The translations under genes and the position numbers were made by a program. DNA of 11,544 bases, taken from NCBI GenBank assembly GCA_937893485.1, contig CALBJL010000065.1:1-11544 (forward strand), given 5' to 3'. Below are positions 1 through 6,305 of this stretch, in pieces. Origin of the DNA: an uncultured bacterium. Its GTDB lineage: Bacteria; Bacillota; Clostridia; Lachnospirales; Lachnospiraceae. The notes under the pieces were generated by a model that was not told where the DNA came from, did no database searches, and worked only from the letters and a program-made list of their open reading frames with translations. Within the stretch, counting starts at the first letter, position 1; each line of letters begins with the position of its first letter.

Positions 1-206
1 GGCTATGTGTGCGAAGGACACATCGAGCCAAGGCTGAAGAGACAGCGAGACACCGTTGGGCAATCGGAGCAGCCTGACGGGATACTGCCGGGATTGCAGC
101 CGAAAAGCCCTCGATGATATGCTTGCGGGAGCTGCGTCCTCCAATTCATAGTGTTCATTTCCACAGTATACTTCACAAAATAAAATACCGCAACCACGGT
201 ATGAAC
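1..206 (-). ncRNA. Candidate structured RNA, possibly HEARO / IscB omega RNA
   Basis: No open frame here resembles a protein I recognise, but the stretch is rich in nested inverted repeats. Read on the minus strand: GTTCAT (206-201) can pair with ATGAAC (158-153); inside this, ATACCG (202-197) pairs with CGGTAT (190-185), the two helices competing for two bases; GCAATC and GATTGC (near 97 and 62) and CTGC/GCAG (98 to 84) form further helices; and GGCT..ATGTGT pairs with ACACAT..AGCC (29 to 1) in a strong terminal hairpin. An RNA of roughly 200 nt with a guide at its 5' end, directly upstream of its nuclease gene, is what is known for IscB omega RNA. The iscB gene would lie off the left edge on the minus strand. 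Family identity is inference. A TnpB omega RNA on the plus strand or another mobile-element end are alternatives. Confidence 0.35.
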
Positions 207-303
207 CCCAAAAGCCCTGTATATACTAAGAAATGGCAGCGAAGATCATGGGAATTGTGAGAAGTGCACAAAAAAATGATGTAAAACTTGGCTATTTGTC
301 ATA

Positions 304-332
304 TTGCGGAAACGTTACCGGAATGCTAATAT
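304..332 (+). promoter_or_regulatory. Promoter of the maltodextrin operon
   Basis: A -35 element TTGCGG (304-309) is followed by a 17-bp spacer and TAATAT (327-332), with the extended -10 dinucleotide TG at 324-325. Transcription would start near 339. The -35 and spacer are covered by the first operator and the predicted start by the second, so a repressor bound here would exclude RNA polymerase. This also rules out an upstream ATG at 233 as the start of the first gene. Confidence 0.65.
307..323. promoter_or_regulatory. LacI-family operator O1
   Basis: CGGAAACGTTACCGGAA is an imperfect palindrome around a central CG (AACGTT core), the usual form of a LacI/GalR-family site. It overlaps the -35 and spacer of the operon promoter. 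An identical 17-bp copy lies 34 bp downstream. The LacI-family gene at 5256-6287 is the likely binder. CcpA is an alternative, but the site fits the cre consensus poorly at its outer positions. Confidence 0.7.
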
Positions 333-340
333 GTATTCAA

Positions 341-357
341 CGGAAACGTTACCGGAA
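341..357. promoter_or_regulatory. LacI-family operator O2
   Basis: This is an exact second copy of the 17-bp O1 sequence, just downstream of the predicted transcription start. Two identical palindromes flanking the -10 element are strong evidence for direct repression of the transporter operon. A weaker look-alike, CGAGAACGCTGCCGG (365-379, 11 of 15 matches), follows and may be a degenerate third site. Confidence 0.7.
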
Positions 358-415
358 ACAATACCGAGAACGCTGCCGGAACTATTGTATGACACAAAAA
401 AATGGAGGAAGAAAA

Positions 416-1822
416 ATGAAGAAGAAAATTGTGTGCGCACTGATGTGCATGGCAATGGTTGCAACCACACTCGCTGGCTGCGGCTCAACAGCAGACGACA
501 ACGCAGCAACAGACAATGCGGCAGATGACGCAACAGATGATGCATCAGACGAGACAACTGATGATGCAGAAGGTGATACCGCAGCAAGCGGTGAGGGAAA
601 GGTATACTACCTGAATTTCAAGCCCGAGCAGGCAGATGCGTGGGTAGACTTAGCAGAAAAGTACACAGAGGAGACTGGCGTACCGGTAACTGTAGAGACT
701 GCAGCATCAGGAACTTATGAGCAGACCTTAAAGTCAGAGATGGCAAAGACAGATGCTCCGACCCTATTCCAGGTAAACGGACCGGTTGGTCTGGCTTCAT
801 GGAAGGATTACTGCTATGACCTCAAGGACAGCGAAGTTTACAAGCAGGTAAAGAGCGATGACTTCGTATTAAAGGATGGGGATGCAGTAGACGGTATCGC
901 ATATGTTATTGAGACTTACGGTATTATTTACAACACCACACTGTTAAACGAGTATTGTCAGACTGACGGAGCAGTGATTTCTTCTGCTGACGAGATCAAC
1001 AGCTTTGACAAGTTAAAGGCAGTTGCAGATGACATTCAGGCAAAGAAGGATGAGCTCGGAATTATGGGTGCATTCACTTCCGCAGGTATGGATTCATCTT
1101 CAGACTGGAGATTCAAGACACATTTAGCAAACCTTCCGATCTATTATGAGTACAAGGACAGAGGAATCGGATCTACCGATGCGATTGAGGGAACTTACCT
1201 TGACAACTACAAGCAGATCTGGGATCTGTATATCACAGATTCTACCTGTGAGCCGACCATGATTTCTTCTAAGACCGGTGAGGACGCAGCAGCAGAGTTC
1301 GCTATGGGCGATGCAGTATTTTATCAGAACGGAACATGGGCTTACGCAGATATTACCTCTGAGGGTCTGACCGATGATGAACTCGGCATGTTACCGATTT
1401 ACATCGGAGCACCCGGAGAAGAGAATCAGGGATTATGTACAGGATCTGAGAACTACTGGTGTGTAAACAAGAATGCTTCTGAGGCAGACATTCAGGCAAC
1501 ACTTGACTTCCTGAACTGGTGCATTACTTCCGACACAGGTCGTGACGCTATCGCAAACACCATGGGATTCCTGACACCTTTCAAGAGCTTTGACGATGGA
1601 TATATGCCTTCTAACCCGTTAGTAGCAATCGCTGATGGCTACATTGCAGACGGAAAGACCGCTGTATCATGGAACTTCTCATCTATCCCTTCAGAGACAT
1701 GGAAGGATAACGTAGGAGCAGCATTGACAGAGTACGCACAGGGTACTGGCGACTGGTCAGCAGTTGAGGATGCATTCGTAAACGGATGGGCTACTGAGTA
1801 TGCAGCAGCTCACGCAGAGTAA
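416..1822 (+). CDS. Sugar ABC transporter solute-binding lipoprotein (MalE-like)
   Basis: This is a 468-residue extracellular sugar-binding protein (SBP_bac_1 type) that captures its ligand outside the membrane for the two permeases encoded next. Residues 1-21 are a lipoprotein signal peptide (KKK, hydrophobic stretch, lipobox LAGC), with C22 as the lipidated cysteine. Residues about 23-58 are a low-complexity Asp/Thr/Ala linker that would hold the binding domain off the membrane. The periplasmic-binding fold follows, with Trp- and Tyr-rich stretches typical of oligosaccharide sites. The ATG at 416 is chosen because GGAGG (404-408) lies 7 bases upstream and the signal peptide begins there; the frame stays open back to 233 but crosses the promoter. 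Maltodextrin as ligand is inferred from malQ in the same operon; other alpha-glucosides remain possible. The gene is controlled by the tandem operators upstream. Confidence 0.9.
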   Translation: MKKKIVCALMCMAMVATTLAGCGSTADDNAATDNAADDATDDASDETTDDAEGDTAASGEGKVYYLNFKPEQADAWVDLAEKYTEETGVPVTVETAASGTYEQTLKSEMAKTDAPTLFQVNGPVGLASWKDYCYDLKDSEVYKQVKSDDFVLKDGDAVDGIAYVIETYGIIYNTTLLNEYCQTDGAVISSADEINSFDKLKAVADDIQAKKDELGIMGAFTSAGMDSSSDWRFKTHLANLPIYYEYKDRGIGSTDAIEGTYLDNYKQIWDLYITDSTCEPTMISSKTGEDAAAEFAMGDAVFYQNGTWAYADITSEGLTDDELGMLPIYIGAPGEENQGLCTGSENYWCVNKNASEADIQATLDFLNWCITSDTGRDAIANTMGFLTPFKSFDDGYMPSNPLVAIADGYIADGKTAVSWNFSSIPSETWKDNVGAALTEYAQGTGDWSAVEDAFVNGWATEYAAAHAE

Positions 1823-1845
1823 TACGGCGCATGAACAAATGAATA

Positions 1846-1874
1846 ATGGGCGGTTTTTATAACCGCCCATTTTT
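1846..1874 (+). terminator. Intra-operon terminator-like hairpin
   Basis: A perfect 10-bp stem, ATGGGCGGTT (1846-1855) with AACCGCCCAT (1861-1870), has a 5-base loop and is followed by a run of five T (1870-1874). It lies between the binding-protein gene and the permeases. Such hairpins commonly let binding-protein mRNA accumulate above permease mRNA by partial termination or 3'-end protection. Confidence 0.7.
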
Positions 1875-1896
1875 ACTACACGAAGTGTGTAGTAAA
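1872..1896 (+). other. Second intergenic hairpin overlapping the terminator T-run
   Basis: TTTACTACAC (1872-1881) pairs perfectly with GTGTAGTAAA (1887-1896) around the loop GAAGT. The 5' arm includes three of the T residues that form the first hairpin's U-run. The two structures therefore sit back to back; the second may block 3' exonucleases or affect release at the first. Confidence 0.55.
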
Positions 1897-1924
1897 CCGC
1901 TAATTTAAGGGAGTGAACCAGACT

Positions 1925-2770
1925 ATGAACACAAAATCAATGAAAAAATATTCGCCGATTTTTGTACTTCCTACGTTCGCAGCATTTTTGATCGGCTTTA
2001 TTATCCCGTTTATCATGGGAATTTATCTGTCATTTTGTAAATTTACGACAGTTACAGATGCAAAGCCCGTAGGCTTTAGCAATTATCTGAAGGTCTTTCA
2101 GGATCCGACCTTCGTACATTCACTGTGGTATACCGCATTATTTACCATAGTATCCGTGATCACGATCAACCTGTTTGCATTCACGATCGCGATGTTACTG
2201 ACGAAAGCAATGAGAGGAACAAACGTATTCAGAACCGTATTCTTCATGCCGAACCTGATCGGAGGAATCGTGTTAGGTTATATCTGGCAGTTGATTTTAA
2301 ACGGTGTGTTGTTATACTTTGACCGTACTCTGACATATAGCGCCACTTATGGTTTCTGGGGTCTCGTTATCCTGATGAACTGGCAGCAGATCGGATATAT
2401 GATGATTATCTATATCGCGGGTATCCAGAACATTCCGGGAGAACTGATTGAGGCAGCCGAGATTGATGGTGCGAGCAAGTGGCAGATTTTACGCAATGTG
2501 ACGATTCCGATGCTGATGCCGTCCATTACGATCTGCAGTTTCCTGACACTTACCAACGGCTTCAAGCTGTTTGACCAGAATATGGCACTGACCGGTGGAG
2601 CACCGTCAGACAAATCCCAGATGCTCGCACTGAATATCTTTGATACCTTTTACGGCAGAACCGGATGGGAAGGTGTCGGTCAGGCAAAGGCTGTGATATT
2701 TTTTATCTTAGTAGCAGCCATCGCATTGATCCAGTTGCGTGCAACTAGAAGTAAGGAGGTACAGCAGTAA
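1925..2770 (+). CDS. Sugar ABC transporter permease (MalF-like)
   Basis: This 281-residue inner-membrane subunit of the carbohydrate ABC importer (BPD_transp_1, MalF/UgpA type) pairs with the next gene's product to form the channel. An N-terminal transmembrane helix (about residues 12-35) is followed by the usual set of five more. The cytoplasmic EAA loop that contacts the ATPase is clear, with EAA at 176-178, then IDGASKWQI and a downstream Pro. It lacks the large periplasmic P2 loop of E. coli MalF, as is usual in Firmicutes. I chose ATG 1925 because AAGGGAG (1907-1913) lies about 11 bases upstream; a GTG at 1913 overlaps that site, and ATG 1940 is a further possibility. Its stop codon overlaps the next start as TAATG. 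Confidence 0.9.
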   Translation: MNTKSMKKYSPIFVLPTFAAFLIGFIIPFIMGIYLSFCKFTTVTDAKPVGFSNYLKVFQDPTFVHSLWYTALFTIVSVITINLFAFTIAMLLTKAMRGTNVFRTVFFMPNLIGGIVLGYIWQLILNGVLLYFDRTLTYSATYGFWGLVILMNWQQIGYMMIIYIAGIQNIPGELIEAAEIDGASKWQILRNVTIPMLMPSITICSFLTLTNGFKLFDQNMALTGGAPSDKSQMLALNIFDTFYGRTGWEGVGQAKAVIFFILVAAIALIQLRATRSKEVQQ

Positions 2771-3603
2771 TGGATAAGAAAAATAAGGTTACATTTGGCA
2801 CCATCTTTTTCTCAATTCTGAGTGTACTGTGGTTATTCCCGATATTTGTGGTGCTGGTCAATTCATTTAAGAAAAAGACTTATATCAGCAAGATGCCGTT
2901 TTCGATTCCGCAGGGAAAGGCATTTGTAGGACTGCAGAACTACACAAACGGCATTAAAAAGATTGGATTTTTCCAGGCATTCGGTTATTCACTCTGGATC
3001 ACGGTTGCTTCCGTGGCAGTGATCATCCTGTTTACATCCATGTGTGCATGGTACATCACACGTGTAAAAAATAAGGCGACGAGTTCCCTGTATTACCTGT
3101 GTGTATTCTCAATGATCGTTCCGTTCCAGATGGTTATGTTTACACTGTCCAAGCTGGCAGATATGCTTCACATGGGCAATCCGATGGGTATTATCATCGT
3201 ATATCTCGGATTCGGTGCAGGACTGGCGGTATTCATGTTCTGCGGATTTGTAAAATCTATTCCGATTGAGATTGAGGAAGCAGCCATGATCGACGGATGT
3301 AATCCGCTCGAGATCTTCTTCCAGGTGGTACTTCCGGTATTGAAGCCGACCTGTATTTCCGTAGCGATCTTGCAGACGATGTGGATCTGGAACGACTACC
3401 TGTTACCATATCTGGTGCTGGATATCACAAAATATAAGACGATTCCGATCGCCATCCAGTATCTGAAAGGCGGATACGGAGCAATCGACATGGGAGCGAT
3501 GATGGGTATGCTGGTACTCGCTATCATCCCGATCGTAATATTCTATATGTTCTGCCAGAGATATATTATTGAGGGCGTAGTGGCAGGCGCAGTAAAGGGC
3601 TAA
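2770..3603 (+). CDS. Sugar ABC transporter permease (MalG-like)
   Basis: This 277-residue second channel subunit (MalG/UgpE type) begins with a transmembrane helix at about residues 10-30 and has five further hydrophobic segments. The EAA motif is at residues 170-172 within EEAAMIDGCNPLEIF, followed by LPVLKP, and is the docking loop for the nucleotide-binding subunit. The start overlaps the stop of the preceding permease by one base, and AAGGAGGT (2753-2760) provides a strong ribosome binding site 9 bases upstream, so the two permeases are translationally coupled. No ATPase gene follows. In Firmicutes such carbohydrate importers are often energised by a shared MsmK/UgpC-type ATPase encoded elsewhere, which I infer here. 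Confidence 0.9.
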   Translation: MDKKNKVTFGTIFFSILSVLWLFPIFVVLVNSFKKKTYISKMPFSIPQGKAFVGLQNYTNGIKKIGFFQAFGYSLWITVASVAVIILFTSMCAWYITRVKNKATSSLYYLCVFSMIVPFQMVMFTLSKLADMLHMGNPMGIIIVYLGFGAGLAVFMFCGFVKSIPIEIEEAAMIDGCNPLEIFFQVVLPVLKPTCISVAILQTMWIWNDYLLPYLVLDITKYKTIPIAIQYLKGGYGAIDMGAMMGMLVLAIIPIVIFYMFCQRYIIEGVVAGAVKG

Positions 3604-3619
3604 GAGGAGAATAGGAACA

Positions 3620-5161
3620 ATGACAAGAAGTAGTGGCATCTTATTACCGGTGAGTGCACTTCCGGGAAAATATGGAATTGGTTGTTTTTCAAAGGAAGCA
3701 TATGCGTTTGTAGATTTTCTGGAGGCTGCGGGGCAGAAGCTGTGGCAGATCCTTCCGTTAGGACAGACGAGTTATGGAGATTCACCGTATCAGTCATTTT
3801 CAACGTTTGCAGGCAATCCGTATTTTATCAGTCTGGAGGCGTTGATTGAAGAAGGTGTATTGACTGAAAAAGAGTGTGACGGGGCAGATTTCGGCAGCGA
3901 TGCGACGAGTATTGACTACGGAAAAATGTATGAGGCGCGTTACGTCGTTCTGCGAAAAGCATTTGAGCGTTCACATGTGGAGAAGGATGCAGACTATGTG
4001 AAATTCTGTGAGGAAAACAGTTTCTGGCTGGATGATTATGCACTGTATATGGCAGTTAAGGCAGACCATGATGCGAAATGCTGGAGCGAGTGGGAGGACG
4101 ATATCCGTCTGCGCAAGCCCGGGGCGATGGAACGGTATCGGGAGAAGCTCGCAAAGGACATCGCATTTTATCAGTATTTACAGTATCAGTTCAGCCGGCA
4201 GTGGGGACAGTTGAAAGATTATGCAAATGCAAAAGGCATTCAGATCGTGGGAGATCTGCCGATCTATGTTGCATTTGACAGTTCGGATGCATGGGCAAAT
4301 CCGAAACTGTTCCAGTTTGACGAGGACTGCAAACCGATCGCCGTGGCAGGCTGTCCGCCGGATGGATTTTCAGCGACCGGTCAGTTGTGGGGCAACCCGT
4401 TGTATGACTGGCAGGCGCATAAAAGGGCCGGGTACGAGTGGTGGATCAAACGTATGGAGACATGCTACAAGCTGTATGACATTATCCGCATTGATCATTT
4501 CCGCGGATTTGATTCGTACTATGCGATTCCCGCTGACGCGCCGACCGCAGAGTCCGGTGCATGGGAGGATGGTCCCGGCTATGAGCTGTTTGAGGCGATC
4601 GAAAAGCAGCTCGGCAAACTGAATATTATTGTCGAGGATCTCGGCTTTATCACGGATTCGGTACGTGAGCTTGTTGCCAGAACCGGATGGCCGAACATGA
4701 AGGTACTGGAGTTCGCATTTGATTCGCGGGATGATGCCGGCGTCAACGATTATATCCCTTATGTGTATAACAAAAACTGTGTTGTATACACCGGTACGCA
4801 TGACAATGAGACTCTGTATGGATGGTTGGATAGTATCAGCAAGGATGACCGCAGGATGGTAGAGACATACTTAGACGAAAAAGGAGCTGACAGGAAGCGT
4901 CTGGTTCACTCCCTGGTCGCTCTGGCAATGTCTTCGGTGGCTGACCGATGTGTGATTCCGATGCAGGATTATCTTTGCCTTGGGAACGAGGCTCGTATGA
5001 ACGAGCCTTCGACTCTCGGCAAAAACTGGAAGTGGCGTATGCGCGCAGGCATGGCGACCGATGCACTCGCAAAGGAGATCTATGAGATGAGCGTGGTATA
5101 CGGACGGACAAGACGGAAAAAGAGTAACAGGAAACAGTCTGCGACAGCAGATAAAGAGTAA
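3620..5161 (+). CDS. malQ: 4-alpha-glucanotransferase (amylomaltase, GH77)
   Basis: This 513-residue cytoplasmic disproportionating enzyme transfers alpha-1,4-glucan segments between malto-oligosaccharides, releasing glucose and building longer chains for phosphorylase. The N-terminus SGILLPVSALPGKYGIG is characteristic of the family. The three catalytic acids are visible: D292 (nucleophile, in IRIDHFRG), E339 (acid/base, in VEDLG) and D395 (in GTHDNE), almost the same numbering as in the Thermus enzyme. The length fits the bacterial short form. The last 20 or so residues form a basic tail (RTRRKKSNRK) beyond the usual end. It starts 16 bases after the MalG-like gene with AGAGGAGA upstream, so it is the last gene of the transport operon. 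Its presence is the main reason to call the transporter maltodextrin-specific. Confidence 0.95.
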   Translation: MTRSSGILLPVSALPGKYGIGCFSKEAYAFVDFLEAAGQKLWQILPLGQTSYGDSPYQSFSTFAGNPYFISLEALIEEGVLTEKECDGADFGSDATSIDYGKMYEARYVVLRKAFERSHVEKDADYVKFCEENSFWLDDYALYMAVKADHDAKCWSEWEDDIRLRKPGAMERYREKLAKDIAFYQYLQYQFSRQWGQLKDYANAKGIQIVGDLPIYVAFDSSDAWANPKLFQFDEDCKPIAVAGCPPDGFSATGQLWGNPLYDWQAHKRAGYEWWIKRMETCYKLYDIIRIDHFRGFDSYYAIPADAPTAESGAWEDGPGYELFEAIEKQLGKLNIIVEDLGFITDSVRELVARTGWPNMKVLEFAFDSRDDAGVNDYIPYVYNKNCVVYTGTHDNETLYGWLDSISKDDRRMVETYLDEKGADRKRLVHSLVALAMSSVADRCVIPMQDYLCLGNEARMNEPSTLGKNWKWRMRAGMATDALAKEIYEMSVVYGRTRRKKSNRKQSATADKE

Positions 5162-5177
5162 AAACAAATAAAATCTG

Positions 5178-5204
5178 GGGCAGCTCGAGTGGTTGCCCTT
5201 TTTT
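5178..5204 (+). terminator. Rho-independent terminator of the malQ operon
   Basis: GGGCAGC (5178-5184) pairs with GTTGCCC (5192-5198) through seven pairs including one G-T wobble, followed by six T (5199-5204). It closes the transporter-malQ transcription unit 16 bases after the malQ stop. Confidence 0.8.
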
Positions 5205-5221
5205 CATTGATGTGTTATATT
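5193..5221 (+). promoter_or_regulatory. Predicted promoter of the LacI-family gene
   Basis: TTGCCC (5193-5198), a 17-bp spacer and TATATT (5216-5221) form a plausible sigma-A promoter, with an extended -10 TG at 5213-5214. The -35 is made of the 3' arm of the malQ terminator. Transcription would start near 5228, which fits the chosen ATG at 5256. No copy of the CGGAAACGTTACCGG operator is visible here, so there is no sign of autoregulation by that site. Confidence 0.5.
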
Positions 5222-5255
5222 TCTATATGTGAAAGATAGATTATTGGAGCGAAAA

Positions 5256-6287
5256 ATGGGTGAATTTACGATTAAAGATGTAGCGCGTATGTGCGGTGTC
5301 GGTGTGAGCACGGTATCGCGCGCGATCAATAACCATCCGGATATCAATCCGGAGACAAAAGAAAAAATCATGAAAGTGATCGAGGAAAACCATTATATTC
5401 CGAACAACAGCGCACGCAATTTAAAGCGTACCGAGTCGAATACGATCGCGATACTGATCAAGGGTATTGATAACCCGTTTTTCCTTGCGATGTTCAAGAC
5501 CTTCGAGCAGGAGCTTGGCTATCAGGACTATACGTTTATGTTACAGCGTGTGCAGCAGGAAGAGGATGAACTGGCTGTCGCACAGGAGCTTGCGAAAGAA
5601 AAACGCCTGCGGGGAATTATTTTCCTCGGAGGACGGGTAGACCGCGAGGCGAAGGAGTTCCGGGCACTCGGTATTCCGTATGTGCTCTGTACGTTTGCGC
5701 CCGATAAGTCGATGCTGACACCGGAGGTAAATTACATTTCGATCGATGACGAGGAAGAGAGTTACCGGATCGTTGATTATCTGTGTAATCTTGGACACAG
5801 AAAGATCGCGATCATCCGCCCGACCTATTCGGATCGCGGTATCGGACGTACCCGGTACAGCGGTTATGTGCGGGCACTGAAAAAGCATGGCATTGAGGTC
5901 GATCCGGGTCTCGTGCTGTATATGAAGGACGATATCGAGGCGTTTACTCCCGCAAACGGCTATGCGGTGACGAAGGAACTGCTGGAGACGGGCAGGGAGT
6001 TTACGGCGTTATTTACCATGTCGGATACGACAGCGATTGGCGCATGTAAGGCACTTTTAGAGGCTGGAAAACGCGTACCGGAGGACTATTCGGTCGCAGG
6101 ATTTGACGGGATCGATATGGCACTGTATTACCATCCGTCGCTGACAACGATCTGTCAGCCGAAGGAGGAGATGGCGCGTGCATCGATCAAAATGCTGCTT
6201 GATCTGATTGAGGAGCATCCGGTCAAAAACAACCAGCAGATATTTAAGGCGGAGCTTCGTCCGGGAGAATCAACGCAGGAATTATAA
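5256..6287 (+). CDS. LacI/GalR-family transcriptional regulator, likely maltodextrin-operon repressor
   Basis: This is a 343-residue DNA-binding repressor. Residues 4-24 form the helix-turn-helix (TIKDVARMCGVGVSTVSRAI). Residues 49-57 (PNNSARNLK) are the hinge helix, with L56 in the place of the leucine that intercalates at a central CG. The rest is the two-lobed periplasmic-binding-like effector and dimerisation domain, ending in the typical DGIDMA..PSLTTI..P region. The ATG at 5256 is preferred because GGAG lies about 7 bases upstream and residue numbering then matches the family; a GTG at 5229 would add nine residues and coincide with the predicted transcript start. Its position just downstream of malQ makes it the natural ligand-responsive repressor for the two operators at 307-357. 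The effector (maltose or a maltodextrin) is inferred. Confidence 0.9.
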   Translation: MGEFTIKDVARMCGVGVSTVSRAINNHPDINPETKEKIMKVIEENHYIPNNSARNLKRTESNTIAILIKGIDNPFFLAMFKTFEQELGYQDYTFMLQRVQQEEDELAVAQELAKEKRLRGIIFLGGRVDREAKEFRALGIPYVLCTFAPDKSMLTPEVNYISIDDEEESYRIVDYLCNLGHRKIAIIRPTYSDRGIGRTRYSGYVRALKKHGIEVDPGLVLYMKDDIEAFTPANGYAVTKELLETGREFTALFTMSDTTAIGACKALLEAGKRVPEDYSVAGFDGIDMALYYHPSLTTICQPKEEMARASIKMLLDLIEEHPVKNNQQIFKAELRPGESTQEL

Positions 6288-6305
6288 GGGGATGCAGGTG
6301 GTAAT

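Noticed and set aside
1..117. Plus-strand frame open from the window edge to a TGA at 115, a possible C-terminus of an upstream gene
   Set aside because: Its 38 residues match no family I know, and the hairpins in it are unusual for coding sequence; it cannot be excluded without the DNA further left.
3..197. 64-residue open frame on the minus strand at the left edge
   Set aside because: No recognisable domain, and it runs through the inverted repeats; its codons are better explained as a structured RNA. No ribosome binding site is seen before its ATG at 197.
307..321. Catabolite (CcpA) cre site instead of a local LacI operator
   Set aside because: The AACGTT centre fits, but the outer positions (C/G in place of T/A, and G or C at W positions) depart from the cre consensus; the exact duplication and the nearby LacI gene favour a local operator.
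307..357. Repeat pair as a CRISPR fragment
   Set aside because: There are only two copies 34 bp apart, palindromic around CG and overlapping a promoter; operators explain them fully.
233..415. N-terminal extension of the solute-binding protein from ATG 233
   Set aside because: It would cross the promoter and both operators and bury the signal peptide; the ATG at 416 has a good ribosome binding site and begins the lipoprotein signal.
4370..4801. 143-residue minus-strand frame inside malQ, and the long opposite-strand frames across malQ and fhs
   Set aside because: They are shadows of strongly conserved coding sequence with all catalytic motifs on the other strand; none has its own ribosome binding site or recognised domain.
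5229..5255. GTG start nine codons upstream for the LacI gene
   Set aside because: It coincides with the predicted transcription start and has no ribosome binding site; the family normally begins about five residues before TIKDVA, as from ATG 5256.
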